A stretch of 64,000 nt of DNA from Kitasatospora viridis (GCF_007829815.1 NZ_VIWT01000001.1:3371501-3435500), one strand, 5' to 3'; counted from the stretch's first letter, positions 23,824 through 32,688 are shown. Notes: generated by a model from the sequence alone, not told the origin. Numbers and translations: made by a program.

Positions 23824-25659
23824 GTGCCCAAGCGTGGCCGACGGGGTGGGAGCGAGCGGGCGGACGGCGACGGGCGGCGGGTGCGGCCGGCCGACGCCCC
23901 GCCCACCGAGGGGCTGCTGGCCAACTCCGCACCGCCCGCCGACCAGGTGCAGCTGATCCCGCTGGCCCCGCTGCCGCAGGAGACCGAGGGCCTGCTGACG
24001 CCCGCTCAGCACGCCCCCGCCGAGCCCGAGCCGGAGCCGGAGTCCGAGTCAGAGCCCGAGCCGGCGGAGGAGCCCGGCGCCTCGCTGGCCGACACCGCGG
24101 AGTTCGAGGCCTTCGAGGCCTTCGGCGGCGGCTCCGAGGACACCCTCTCGCCGGAGGTCTGGCGGGCCGTCGGCTACAACCCGCCGAGCGGCGCCGTCCC
24201 GCTGCTGCGCCGCGGCACCCCCGGCGCCGCGCCCTGGCCCGACCAGATGCGCACCCTGCTGCGCACCCCGATGTCCGAGCGCCCGGTGCCCGAGCGGGTG
24301 CCGCACGAGGCCAAGCCGGAGGCCAGCGCCCGCAACGTGCCCCGGGTGCTCGACCTGTCGCTGCGGATCGGCGAACTGCTGCTGGCCAGCGGGGAGAGTG
24401 CGGAGGACGTCGAGGCGGCGATGCTCGGCGTCACCCACGCCTACGAGCTGGACCGCTGCGAGCCGCAGGTGACCTTCACGCTGATCTCCATCTCCTACCA
24501 GCCCTCGCTGGTCGAGGCCCCGGTCACCTCGGCCCGGGTGGTGCGCCGCCGCACCTCCGACTACACCCGGCTCGCCGCCGTCTACCGGCTGGTCGCCGAC
24601 ATCACCGCCGAGCACCTCTCGGTCAACGACGCCTACCGCCGGCTCGCGGTGATCCGCCGCAACCGGCACCCCTACCCGCGCTGGCTGCTCTCGCTGACCG
24701 CCGGCCTGCTGGCCGGCGCCGCCACCTTCCTGGTCGGCGGGCAGGTGGACGCCAAGGCCTGGCTGGTCTTCCTGAACGCCTTCGTCGCGGCGATCATCGG
24801 CGACCGGCTGGCCTCCGCGGTGGCCAGCCGGGGGCTGCCGGAGTTCTACCAGTTCGTGCTGGCCGCGATGCCGGCCGCGCTTTCCGGCATCCTGCTCTCG
24901 CTCAACCACCTGGGCCTGCGCGGCTCGGTGGTGATCACCGGCGGGCTGTTCGCGCTGCTGCCCGGGCGGGCCCTGGTGGCGGCCGTGCAGGACGGCCTGA
25001 CCGGCTTCTACATCACCGCCGCGGCCCGGCTGCTGGAGGTGGTCTACCTGGTCGCGGGCATCGTGATCGGGGTGATGCTGATCCTCTACGCCGGGGTCAG
25101 CTTCGACGCCCAGCTGCGGCCGGACGAGAGCCTGATCGGCCGCAGCGACCCGCCGGTGCAGCTGGTAGCCGCGATGCTGCTGACCCTGACCTTCGCGATG
25201 CTGCTGCAGAGCCAGCGGCGCACCCTGGCGCTGGTCACCCTGAACAGCGGGATCGGCTGGTCGGTCTACGGGGTGCTGCACTACACCGCCTCGGTCTCGC
25301 CGATCGTCGCCACCGGGATCGCGGCCGGGGTGGTCGGCCTGTTCGGCCAGCTGATGGCCCGTTACCGGTACGCCTCCTCGCTGCCCTACGTGACCGCCGC
25401 GCTCGGCCCGCTGATGCCCGGTTCGGCGCTCTACCTCGGCATGCTCGGGTTCGCCCAGGGCCACTCCTCGGCCGGGCTGGTCTCGATCAGCCGGGCGGCC
25501 GCGATCGCGATGGCGCTGGCCATCGGGGTGAACCTCGGCGGCGAGGTGGCGCGGCTCTTCATGAAGGTGCCCGGCGAGGCGCTCGGCGGGTCCAGCCTGG
25601 TGCCGTACCTGACCCTGCGCGGACCCCGCCGCGCGGCGAAACGCACCCGCGGCTTCTGA
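23824..25659 (+). CDS. ThrE-type threonine/serine exporter family membrane protein
   Basis: 611 residues. A cytosolic, acidic Glu/Pro-rich N-terminus of about 170 residues (PAEPEPEPESESEPEPAEE) precedes the conserved DUF1212 part: LDLSLRIGELLLASGESAEDVEAAM and the hydrophilic PQVTFTLISISYQPS region, then about ten transmembrane helices from residue 285 on, comprising ThrE first and second halves in a single chain as in actinobacterial ThrE. It probably exports threonine, serine or small peptides with proton motive force; the substrate is not proven by sequence. GTG start at 23824 follows GAGGAG. It is 56 nt upstream of the next membrane-protein gene. Confidence 0.85.
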   Translation: MPKRGRRGGSERADGDGRRVRPADAPPTEGLLANSAPPADQVQLIPLAPLPQETEGLLTPAQHAPAEPEPEPESESEPEPAEEPGASLADTAEFEAFEAFGGGSEDTLSPEVWRAVGYNPPSGAVPLLRRGTPGAAPWPDQMRTLLRTPMSERPVPERVPHEAKPEASARNVPRVLDLSLRIGELLLASGESAEDVEAAMLGVTHAYELDRCEPQVTFTLISISYQPSLVEAPVTSARVVRRRTSDYTRLAAVYRLVADITAEHLSVNDAYRRLAVIRRNRHPYPRWLLSLTAGLLAGAATFLVGGQVDAKAWLVFLNAFVAAIIGDRLASAVASRGLPEFYQFVLAAMPAALSGILLSLNHLGLRGSVVITGGLFALLPGRALVAAVQDGLTGFYITAAARLLEVVYLVAGIVIGVMLILYAGVSFDAQLRPDESLIGRSDPPVQLVAAMLLTLTFAMLLQSQRRTLALVTLNSGIGWSVYGVLHYTASVSPIVATGIAAGVVGLFGQLMARYRYASSLPYVTAALGPLMPGSALYLGMLGFAQGHSSAGLVSISRAAAIAMALAIGVNLGGEVARLFMKVPGEALGGSSLVPYLTLRGPRRAAKRTRGF

Positions 25660-25715
25660 CCGTCCGTTGAGTGGGGCAGGACGCTGTTGACCGCACGTGC
25701 GAGGAAGTACCACTG

Positions 25716-26654
25716 ATGCAGCTGGCCGGCCTGGTGGAGGGTTACCGCACGCACATCGTGGCGGCGCACAAGCAGCCGCTCTTCCTGCTGCTGGTCGGCT
25801 TCATCAGCTCCTTCCTGTTCATCCGGTTCAGCGTCCGGATGATCCGGGCCCGGGTGCGCTGGTGGCCGGGCAACGTGACGCCCGGTGGCCTGCACATCCA
25901 CCACATGGTCTTCGGGGTGGGCTGCCTGCTGGTGTCCGGGATCGGGGTCTTCGCGACCAACGGCGGGCGGCCGTGGCTCGACTGGTTCGGGCTGCTGTTC
26001 GGGATCGGCTGCGGCCTGGTGCTGGACGAGTTCGCGCTGATCCTGCACCTGGAGGACGTGTACTGGAGCGAGCAGGGGCGCAAGTCGGTGGACGCGGTGA
26101 TCCTCGGCATCCTGTTCACCGCGCTGCTGCTCACCGGGTACGCGCCGCTGGCGGTGCCGGGTTCGGGCGGCGGGCGGTGGGGCCTGGTCGCGGTGATCTC
26201 GGTGAACGCGCTGATGTCGGTGGTGGCGCTGTTCAAGGGCAAGGTGTGGACGGGGCTGCTGGGGATCATGGTGCCGGGCCTGTCCTGGATCGGGGCGATC
26301 CGGCTGGCCCGGCCGTCCAGCCCGTGGGCCCGCTGGCGGTACGCCGGGCGGCCGCGCCGGCGGGCCCGGGCGGTGCGCCGGGAGCGGCTGCTGCACGCCC
26401 GGGTGGACCGGGCCCGCACCTGGCTGTTCGACCTGATCGCGGGTGCCCCGGACAAGGTGCCGGCGCACCACGCGGTGACCCACCGGATGGCCGAGGCGAT
26501 GGCGGCCCGGGCCAGCGCGCACCTGGATCCGAACCGGCACGGCCGCCCGGCCCCGCCCGCCGAGCAGGCCGAGCGCGCGGCCGTGCAGCGGCGGCGCACG
26601 GTGCACGCGGGGCGGGCGCGCTCGTACCGGGCCCGCCGTCGGCGCAGCTCCTGA
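25716..26654 (+). CDS. Integral membrane protein with conserved His/Glu motif, unknown function
   Basis: 312 residues with about six transmembrane segments between residues 22 and 195 and a highly basic cytosolic C-terminal tail of about 110 residues (RRRARAVRRERLLHAR, RARSYRARRRRSS). Conserved-looking polar residues lie in the membrane part: GGLHIHHMVFGVG near 66-78 and LVLDEFALILHLEDVYWSEQGRKSVD near 108-133. A cluster of His and Glu/Asp like this suggests metal binding or a membrane hydrolase, but I cannot place the family. ATG 25716 has GAGGAAG upstream; it follows the ThrE gene closely and may be in its operon. Confidence 0.65.
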   Translation: MQLAGLVEGYRTHIVAAHKQPLFLLLVGFISSFLFIRFSVRMIRARVRWWPGNVTPGGLHIHHMVFGVGCLLVSGIGVFATNGGRPWLDWFGLLFGIGCGLVLDEFALILHLEDVYWSEQGRKSVDAVILGILFTALLLTGYAPLAVPGSGGGRWGLVAVISVNALMSVVALFKGKVWTGLLGIMVPGLSWIGAIRLARPSSPWARWRYAGRPRRRARAVRRERLLHARVDRARTWLFDLIAGAPDKVPAHHAVTHRMAEAMAARASAHLDPNRHGRPAPPAEQAERAAVQRRRTVHAGRARSYRARRRRSS

Positions 26655-26748
26655 TCACCCGTACGAGGGTGGTTCGCCCACGATCTCACTCACATGGCCG
26701 TACGACCCTGGCCCTGACCGCCCGTCGGCTTTGAGAATATTACCGGGA

Positions 26749-26764
26749 GTGACTGGATAGTCAC
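26749..26764. promoter_or_regulatory. 16-bp perfect palindrome upstream of the NlpC/P60 gene
   Basis: GTGACTGGATAGTCAC (GTGAC-N6-GTCAC), 31 nt before the start codon, in an unusually AT-rich stretch. It has the same half-sites and spacing as the palindrome upstream of rpfA. Confidence 0.5.
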
Positions 26765-26795
26765 GTGATGGGATATTTCATTGACGGGTGAACGG

Positions 26796-28088
26796 ATGAT
26801 CCGACGTCAGGCCCGGCCGCGCCGCTGGCCGTTCGGGCTGCTGCTGGCCCTCGCCGTACTGGTCGGGCCGCCACTGCCGCCCGCCGCAGCCCGGCCCGGT
26901 GTCGCCCACGGCGTCGCCCCGGCCGCCGTCGCCGGCGACCCGCCGGCGCCCGACGGCCAGGCCTACCCCAGCACCGGCGAGATCGACCGGGCCGAGTCCG
27001 AGACCGACCGGCGGGCCGCCGCGGCCGCCGCGATCGAGGCCCAGCTGGCCGGCGCCCGGACCGAACTGGACCAGGCCGGGCAGCGCGCCGAGGAGGCGGT
27101 CGAGGCCTACGACGGTGCCCAGGCCCGGCTGGCCCGGGCCCGGGCGAACGCCGACACGGCCGCCACCGGCGCGGCCCGGGCCGCCGCCGCCCGCGCCGAC
27201 GCCGCCGAGCAGGCCGCCGCACTCGCCGCAGCCACCTACCGCAGCGGCACCAGCCCCGAACTCTCCGCCTTCAACGACCTGCTCGGCGCCCGCGGCCCGC
27301 GCGCCGCCGGCGAGCAGGCCGAGGCGGTCGGCGCGGCCGGCCGCAGCACCCGGCAGATCCTGGACGCGGCCACCGCGACCGCCAAGGCCGCCGACGACGC
27401 CCAACTGGCCGCCCGGACCAGCGCCGACGACGCCGAGCGGGCGGCCGGCGCGGTGGCCCGGGCCCGGTCGCAGGCGCAGAGCCTGCTGACCGCCCGCACC
27501 GTGCTGGTCGCCGACCTGTCCGCGCGCCGCGAGCGGCTGCTCGGCGAACTCGCCGCCGCCCGCGACACCACCGTCGAGCTGGAGCGCCGCCGCCAGCAGG
27601 CGCTGGAGCAGATCGCCGCCCAGCAGGCCGAGGCCGCGGCCAAGGCGGCCGCCGAAGCCGCCGCGGCGAAGGCCGCCGCCGCCGCCGCTGCCGCTGCCGA
27701 CCCGCCGGCCGCCCCGCCGCAGGAGGACGGGGCCCGGGCCGCGATCGACTTCGCCCGCGCGCACCTGGGGCTGCCCTACGTCTGGGGCGGCGAGGGCCCG
27801 GACGGCTACGACTGCTCCGGCCTGACCATGCAGGCCTGGCGGCAGGGCGGCAAGACGCTCACCCACTTCGCCGCCGACCAGTACGCCGAGTCCACCCCGG
27901 TCGACTACCAGCAGCTGCGCCCCGGCGACCTGGTCTTCTGGTCGCACACCGGCAAGGCGGCCGACATCCACCACGTGGCCATCTACCTCGGCGACGACCA
28001 GATCATCGAGGCCCCGCGCACCGGCGACGTGATCAAGCAGGCCAGCCTCTGGGTGCTGGGCACCCCGGACTTCTACGCCCGGCCCTGA
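26796..28088 (+). CDS. Secreted NlpC/P60 peptidoglycan endopeptidase
   Basis: 430 residues. N-terminal signal peptide (RRQARPRRWPFGLLLALAVLVG then AAAR), a long Ala/Arg/Glu coiled-coil region about residues 60-310 (heptad-rich ELDQAGQRAEEAVEAYDGAQ, LERRRQQALEQIAAQQAEAA), then the C-terminal NlpC/P60 domain: YVWGGEGPDGYDCSGLTMQAW with the catalytic Cys, PGDLVFWSH and HHVAIYLGDDQIIEAP with the catalytic His. It cleaves D-Glu-meso/LL-diaminopimelate bonds of peptide stems. The coiled coil is the FtsX/FtsE-like or self-inhibitory regulatory part typical of this class. ATG 26796 is preferred; a TTG at 26781 is possible. Confidence 0.92.
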   Translation: MIRRQARPRRWPFGLLLALAVLVGPPLPPAAARPGVAHGVAPAAVAGDPPAPDGQAYPSTGEIDRAESETDRRAAAAAAIEAQLAGARTELDQAGQRAEEAVEAYDGAQARLARARANADTAATGAARAAAARADAAEQAAALAAATYRSGTSPELSAFNDLLGARGPRAAGEQAEAVGAAGRSTRQILDAATATAKAADDAQLAARTSADDAERAAGAVARARSQAQSLLTARTVLVADLSARRERLLGELAAARDTTVELERRRQQALEQIAAQQAEAAAKAAAEAAAAKAAAAAAAAADPPAAPPQEDGARAAIDFARAHLGLPYVWGGEGPDGYDCSGLTMQAWRQGGKTLTHFAADQYAESTPVDYQQLRPGDLVFWSHTGKAADIHHVAIYLGDDQIIEAPRTGDVIKQASLWVLGTPDFYARP

Positions 28089-28095
28089 CGGCGCC

Positions 28096-28623
28096 TCAGC
28101 CGCACAGCTCCATGACCACGTCGTCGAAGTCGGGGAACTCCCCGGCGGCCAGCGCCAGCAGCTCGGCGGCCGGCCGCCGGCGCCCGGGCGCGTACCGCTC
28201 GGCGACGGCGACCAGTTCCGGGGCGGGCCGGGGCGTCCAGTCCGGGCCGGCGTGGCCGACCGCCTCCACCGGGCCGTAGCCCGCGGCCAGCAGCCAGAGG
28301 AAGTCGGCCAGGTCGCGGGCCGGCACCGCGGTCTCGCCCTCCGAACCCAGGAACACCACCGGCTGCTCGGCGACCGGCAGGCCGGGGCGGACCAGCCAGA
28401 AGGCGACCTGGCCGCCCGTCCCGTCCTGGCCGAACAGCCGGAACAGGTCGCCGTCCAGCCCGGGGTTGCCGGTCCACAGCCGCAGCCGGCCGAGGGTCTC
28501 CTCGGCCGGGTCGAACTCGGCGAACGGCTCGAAGTCCACCCAGTCGTCGTCGCCTCGGGGGAGCGGGACCGCCAGCGCGGCGGCCAGTGCGGGCGGGAGG
28601 GCCAGGTCCTCGACAGTCGTCAT
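28096..28623 (-). CDS. Hypothetical protein, possibly SUKH/SMI1-like
   Basis: 175 residues, soluble and acidic. The pattern of alternating strands and helices with ETLGRLRLWTGNPGLDGDLFRLFGQDGTGGQVAFWLV, PVVFLGSEGETAVPARDLADFLWLLAAGYGPVE resembles the SMI1/KNR4 (SUKH) immunity-protein family in its Gly/Asp-turn-Phe-LG pattern, but the similarity is visual only. No toxin gene lies next to it. ATG at 28623 is the only good start. It ends 7 nt after the stop of the convergent NlpC/P60 gene. Confidence 0.55.
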   Translation of the reverse strand: MTTVEDLALPPALAAALAVPLPRGDDDWVDFEPFAEFDPAEETLGRLRLWTGNPGLDGDLFRLFGQDGTGGQVAFWLVRPGLPVAEQPVVFLGSEGETAVPARDLADFLWLLAAGYGPVEAVGHAGPDWTPRPAPELVAVAERYAPGRRRPAAELLALAAGEFPDFDDVVMELCG

Positions 28624-28696
28624 GCCGACACGCCAGCCAGCGGCGGTGACGGATTATTCGGTCGCCCGGTGATCAGCCGCGGCTTACCGTGGGCCG

Positions 28697-29950
28697 ATGA
28701 GCAGCCACCCTGCGGACGACCTCCGGGTCCGGCCCATCACGGACGACGAAATCGCGATCTGGGGCCGGGCGGTGAGCCGCGGCTTCCTGCGCGCCGGCCT
28801 GCCGGACGCCGAGGAGCTGCGCCGGCTGCGGCACGTCCCCGGCCGCGCGCTGGCCGCCTTCGAGGGCGAGCGGATCGTCGGCACCCTGCGCAGCATGCCC
28901 TACGAGCTGACCCTGCCCGGCGGCGCGCTGCTGCCGGCCTCGGCGATCACCGGTGTGACGGTCAGCCAGACCCACCGGCGGCGCGGACTGCTCAGCCGGA
29001 TGATGGACCGTGAGCTGGCCGGCGCCCGCGAGCGCGGGGAGGCGGTGGCGATCCTGATCGCCGCCGAGTACGGCATCTACGGGCGGTTCGGCTTCGGGCC
29101 CGCCACCCGGAGCCTGGGCTGGACGGTCAAGCTCGACCGGACCGGGGGGCTGCGGGCCGACCTGCCGGTCGGCGACGGCAGCGTGGAGCTGATCAGCATG
29201 ACCGAGCTGGCCGAGCTCGGGCCCGAGCTGCACGAGCGCTGGCGGCGCCTGCGGCCCGGTGCGATCACCCGCGACGAGGTGTACTGGCGCAGCCGCACCG
29301 GGCGGATCGAGGTGCCCGGGCTGACCTGGCAGGAGCCGTTCGCGCTGGTCCACCGGGACGCCGGCGGCACCGTCACCGGGCTGCTGGTCTACCAGGTCGA
29401 GGACAAGTGGGACGGCCCGCTGGCGGACGGCGTGCTGCGGGTCAAGGACTTCCTGGCGCTGGACCTGGCCACCGAGACGGCGCTGTGGCGCTACGCCTGC
29501 TCGATGGACTGGGTGCACACCCTGGTGGCGGAGAACCTCGGGCCGGACACCGTGCTGCCGCTGCTGCTCACCGACCCGCGGGCGGCCTCGGTCCACGAGG
29601 ACGGCGACTTCATGTGGCTGCGGGTGCTCGACGTGCCGGCCGCCTTCGCCGCCCGCGGCTACGCCGGCCCCGGCGAGCTGGTGGTCGAGGTGACCGACCG
29701 GCAGGGGTACGCGGCCGGCCGCTGGCTGCTGCGGGCGGGCGCCGACGGCACCGGGAGCGCCGAGCCGAGCACCGCGGAGCCCGAGCTGGCGCTGGACGCG
29801 CAGGCCCTGGGCAGCCTCTACCTGGGCGCCGAGACGGCCTCCCGGCTGGCCGCCGCGGGCCTGCTGGCCGAGCTGCGCCCCGGCGCGGCCTTCGCCCTGG
29901 ACCGCCTGCTCGCCACCCCGCTGCGGGCCTGGAACCCGGACGTGTTCTGA
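28697..29950 (+). CDS. Eis-like GNAT N-acetyltransferase with SCP2 domain
   Basis: 417 residues, the length and layout of mycobacterial Eis. N-terminal GNAT domain with acetyl-CoA loop VSQTHRRRGLLSRMM (about 90-105) and AAEYGIYGRFGFGPAT with its conserved Tyr; a central second GNAT-like fold; and a C-terminal sterol-carrier-like domain with DMWLRVLD-type strings and LGSLYLGAETASRLAAAGL. The chain ends in Phe; in Eis the terminal Phe carboxylate takes part in catalysis. Eis acetylates amines including aminoglycosides; the natural substrate here is unknown. ATG 28697 lies 6 nt after TACCGT, i.e. leaderless. Confidence 0.85.
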   Translation: MSSHPADDLRVRPITDDEIAIWGRAVSRGFLRAGLPDAEELRRLRHVPGRALAAFEGERIVGTLRSMPYELTLPGGALLPASAITGVTVSQTHRRRGLLSRMMDRELAGARERGEAVAILIAAEYGIYGRFGFGPATRSLGWTVKLDRTGGLRADLPVGDGSVELISMTELAELGPELHERWRRLRPGAITRDEVYWRSRTGRIEVPGLTWQEPFALVHRDAGGTVTGLLVYQVEDKWDGPLADGVLRVKDFLALDLATETALWRYACSMDWVHTLVAENLGPDTVLPLLLTDPRAASVHEDGDFMWLRVLDVPAAFAARGYAGPGELVVEVTDRQGYAAGRWLLRAGADGTGSAEPSTAEPELALDAQALGSLYLGAETASRLAAAGLLAELRPGAAFALDRLLATPLRAWNPDVF

Positions 29951-30016
29951 CGCCGGGTCAGGACTTCGCTGAGGCCGGGCCAGGAACTCCGTCGAGGCTT
30001 GGTCAGGACTTCGGGG
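29951..30016. repeat. 22/23-bp imperfect repeat x3 between convergent Eis-like and TetR genes
   Basis: Units at about 29951-29972, 29973-29995 and 29996-30016 share GCCGGG(T/C)CAGGA(A)CT(T/C)CG. On the minus strand the last unit contains the TetR stop codon (30003-30005), so this too is a repeat spanning a gene end. Confidence 0.75.
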
Positions 30017-30758
30017 CCGCCTTGCCGATGGTCGGCAGGATGAAGTCCTGGATCAGGCCCTTGGCGTCCCGGACGATCGGGCGGAACACCTTGTACCGGG
30101 AGAGGTTGATCACCCGGGCGGTCATCGGGGTGGACCGGCGGACGAACTCGCGGGTCCGCCCGGTGTCCGGGGTGCGGTCGAAGACCCAGTACAGCACCAC
30201 GATCATCAGGTAGAGCCAGAGCACGTCCGGCAGCAGCTCGACCAGCTCGGCGTCCAGCTTGGGCGCCAGCTCGGAGCCGGCCAGCACGTCGCGCATCAGC
30301 CCCACGGCGGTGGCCCGGGCCGGGTGCGACTCGTTGGAGAACGGGCTGAGCGAGCTCTCCGGGTCGGCCGCGGTGCGGAAGAACTGGGCCGAGAACTCGT
30401 GGTAGGGCGCGGCGGTGTCGATCCAGGAGAGCACGGCGATCCGCAGCCGCTCCGCGAAGTCCCGGGTGTGCGCCATCCGGGCCCGGGCGTCGGCGGCGTG
30501 ATCGTGCGTCATCCGGTCGTAGAAGCCCTGGATCAGGAACTCCTTGCCGGCGAAGTAGTAGTAGGCGTTGCCGACCGAGATCCCCGCCTCGGTCGCGATC
30601 GCCCGCATCGTGGTCTTCTCGTACCCCCGCTCCTGGAACAGGCGCATGGCCGTCTCCAGGATCAGCGTGCGGGTCTGCTCGCTCTTGTCGGTCTTGGGCA
30701 GGGCCCGCCCGCCGGGGAGCTCGGGGGCGCCGGCGTCCTTGTCCTTCGGCTTGTCCAC
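30003..30758 (-). CDS. TetR-family transcriptional regulator
   Basis: 251 residues. N-terminal basic, disordered lead (about 30 residues) then the TetR helix-turn-helix: TRTLILETAMRLFQERGYEKTTMRAIATEAGISVGNAYYYFAGKEFLIQGFYD (about 30-85), followed by an all-helical ligand-binding domain with a hydrophobic VLWLYLMIVVLYWVFDRTP stretch. The ligand is unknown. GTG at 30758 is the most likely start. It is divergent from the GNAT gene with only 61 bp between them, so both promoters overlap there; the C-terminus runs into the repeat shared with the convergent Eis-like gene. Confidence 0.85.
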   Translation of the reverse strand: MDKPKDKDAGAPELPGGRALPKTDKSEQTRTLILETAMRLFQERGYEKTTMRAIATEAGISVGNAYYYFAGKEFLIQGFYDRMTHDHAADARARMAHTRDFAERLRIAVLSWIDTAAPYHEFSAQFFRTAADPESSLSPFSNESHPARATAVGLMRDVLAGSELAPKLDAELVELLPDVLWLYLMIVVLYWVFDRTPDTGRTREFVRRSTPMTARVINLSRYKVFRPIVRDAKGLIQDFILPTIGKAAPKS

Positions 30759-30819
30759 GGTGGCCGACCCTACCTCCCGGGCCCTGGTGAGCGGACGTGC
30801 TTCGTGCCAGGATCGTCGG

Positions 30820-31365
30820 ATGATCACGATTCGACGGGGCACGGTGGCCGACGCGGCGGCCGTGGCCGACCTGCACGCGGCGAGCTGGCGCACCGCCTAC
30901 GCGGGGATCGTGCCCGCCGCCGCGCTGGGCGACGGGCTGGCCGGGGAGCGGCGGGAGCTCTGGGAACTGCGGCTGGCCGTCGAGTACCCGGCCGGGGCCG
31001 AGCCGGAGCTGCTGCTCGCCGAGGACGGGGACGCAGACGCGGACGGGGAAGGGGACGGGGACGCGGAGCTGGTCGGGTTCGGCTACCTGGTCCCGCAGCC
31101 GGACGGCCGGGTGCTGCTGGACAACCTGCACGTGCGCCCCGGCCTCACCGGCGCGGGCACCGGCGGCGCGCTGCTCGCCGCCGCCCGCCGCTGGACCGCC
31201 GAGCAGCACCCGGGCGAGCCGCTCTATCTGGAGGTGCTCCAGGCCAACCGCCGGGCCGTCGCCTTCTACGAGCGCGCCGGCGGCCGCCGCACCCGCAGCG
31301 GCACCGCGGAGTTCCCGGGCGGCGGCGAACAGCCGGAGTACGAGTACACCTGGGCGCAGCCCTGA
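30820..31365 (+). CDS. GNAT-family N-acetyltransferase
   Basis: 181 residues, single GNAT fold: RRGTVADAAAVADLHAASWRTAYAGIV at the start, an acidic Asp/Gly insertion (EDGDADADGEGDGDAE, about 67-82), LLDNLHVRPGLTGAGTGGALLAAARRW with the acetyl-CoA loop near 107-128 and LYLEVLQANRRAVAFYERAGG near 137. The target is unknown. ATG 30820 follows CAGGAT (30808-30813) by 6 nt, consistent with a leaderless transcript. It shares a very short divergent promoter region with the TetR gene, which is a likely regulator. Confidence 0.88.
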   Translation: MITIRRGTVADAAAVADLHAASWRTAYAGIVPAAALGDGLAGERRELWELRLAVEYPAGAEPELLLAEDGDADADGEGDGDAELVGFGYLVPQPDGRVLLDNLHVRPGLTGAGTGGALLAAARRWTAEQHPGEPLYLEVLQANRRAVAFYERAGGRRTRSGTAEFPGGGEQPEYEYTWAQP

Positions 31366-31373
31366 GCGGTGTC

Positions 31374-32555
31374 CTACGCGGGGGAGAGGCGGGCGCTGGC
31401 GGCGCGGGCGAGCAGCAGGGCCAGCGCGGCGGCGGCCGCGGGCAGGGCGAAGCCGGTGGCGGGGGCGGTGTGCTGGATCAGCAGGCCGCCGAGGGCCGAG
31501 CCGGCCGAGCTGCCGGTGACGATCGCCGAGACGGCCGCGGCCAGCCCCGCGTTCAGGGCGGAGGCCGGGAGCAGGCGCTGGAGCAGCGTCATGCCGCTGA
31601 CCATGGTGGGCGCGGTGCCGGTGCCCGCCAGCAGCATGGCGAGCGCGAAGCCGCCGAGCCCCGCGCCGAGCTGAGCCGCCGTCAGCGGGAGCAGCAGTAG
31701 CGCGGTCATCGCGGCGAGCCCGAGCAGCAGCCGGCGCGCCGTCGGGCCGCCGGTCGCCCGCAGGCCGTAGAGCAACCCGGCCAGGCAGGAGCCGGCCGCC
31801 TGGAGGCCGAGCAGCACTCCTGCTGCCGAGCGGTGCCCCTGCGCGCCGGCCCAGGCCAGCGTGCTGATCTCCAGCGAGCCGAACAGGATCCCGGTGCCGA
31901 AGAAGACCGCCAGCAGCGGCAGCACGCCCCTGCCGACCGGGCGCCGGCCCGCCGCCGGCGCGGTCACCGGCGGTTCGGTGCCCCGCTGCAGGGCGAAGCA
32001 GAGCCCGCCGACGGTGGTGAGCGCGCAGACCGTGAGCAGTCCGGCCTCCGGCCAGGCGGCGCAGAGCAGCATGCCGAGCACCGGCCCGCCCATGAAGCAG
32101 AGCTCGTCGAGCGCCTGCTCCAGCGCGTTGGCGCCGTGCAGCGCGGCCGGGTCGGCCGCGTGCAGCCGGCTCCAGCGGGCCCGGGCCATGCCGCCCAGGT
32201 TGGGTGAGCTCGCGGCGGCGAAGGCGGCGAGGGCCAGTGCCCAGCACGGCGCCTGACGGTGCAGCAGCAGGACCAGCGTCAGCTGGGGCAGCGTCGAGCC
32301 GAGCGCCGAGAGCAGGGTGACCCGGTACTGCCCGTGCCGGTCGACCAGCCGCCCTAGCAGCGGCAGGCAGACCGCGACCCCGAGCAGCCCGGCGGCCGAG
32401 ACGGTGCCCGCCAGCGCGTAGGAGTGGCGGCGGGCCACCACCGCGGTCAGCACGCTGACGCCCTGCATCGCGTAGCCGAGCCGTCCGAGCAGGCCGGACA
32501 GGGTGAAGGCGAGCGCACCGGGCGGGGCGAGGACGCGGCGGTAGACGGAGGACAC
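31374..32555 (-). CDS. MFS transporter
   Basis: 393 residues with 12 hydrophobic helices and the MFS loop motif LLGRLVDRHGQYRVTLLSALG near residues 65-85 (conserved D-R-x-G). The second half repeats the six-helix pattern. Substrate cannot be read; drug-efflux-like members are common next to LysR regulators. The start is GTG at 32555 with GGAGCACC directly upstream; an in-frame ATG further up is not preceded by a ribosome-binding site. It is divergent from the LysR gene at 32689, and the convergent GNAT gene ends only 8 nt away. Confidence 0.88.
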   Translation of the reverse strand: MSSVYRRVLAPPGALAFTLSGLLGRLGYAMQGVSVLTAVVARRHSYALAGTVSAAGLLGVAVCLPLLGRLVDRHGQYRVTLLSALGSTLPQLTLVLLLHRQAPCWALALAAFAAASSPNLGGMARARWSRLHAADPAALHGANALEQALDELCFMGGPVLGMLLCAAWPEAGLLTVCALTTVGGLCFALQRGTEPPVTAPAAGRRPVGRGVLPLLAVFFGTGILFGSLEISTLAWAGAQGHRSAAGVLLGLQAAGSCLAGLLYGLRATGGPTARRLLLGLAAMTALLLLPLTAAQLGAGLGGFALAMLLAGTGTAPTMVSGMTLLQRLLPASALNAGLAAAVSAIVTGSSAGSALGGLLIQHTAPATGFALPAAAAALALLLARAASARLSPA

Positions 32556-32636
32556 GGTGCTCCAGACGGGGAGGGGGTGGGGATGCCTCCACCCTTCCGG
32601 TCGTTCCGGCCCCCGGTCCAACACCTGTTCGGGGGC

Positions 32637-32681
32637 ATTGACGCATCCACGTTGTCAATCCCGCCCGGCCCCTTGTACGCT
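32637..32681 (+). promoter_or_regulatory. LysR-type operator overlapping a leaderless promoter
   Basis: ATTGAC-N11-GTCAAT (32637-32659) is a palindrome of the T-N11-A LysR class. Its right half overlaps the -35 hexamer TTGTCA (32652-32657), which is 18 bp before a -10 TACGCT (32676-32681); the LysR ATG is 7 nt beyond. Autorepression and control of the divergent MFS gene are expected. Confidence 0.65.
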
Positions 32682-32688
32682 CCCGCGC

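Noticed and set aside
28096..28623. Toxin-immunity pair
   Set aside because: The SUKH-like resemblance is weak and no toxin gene adjoins.
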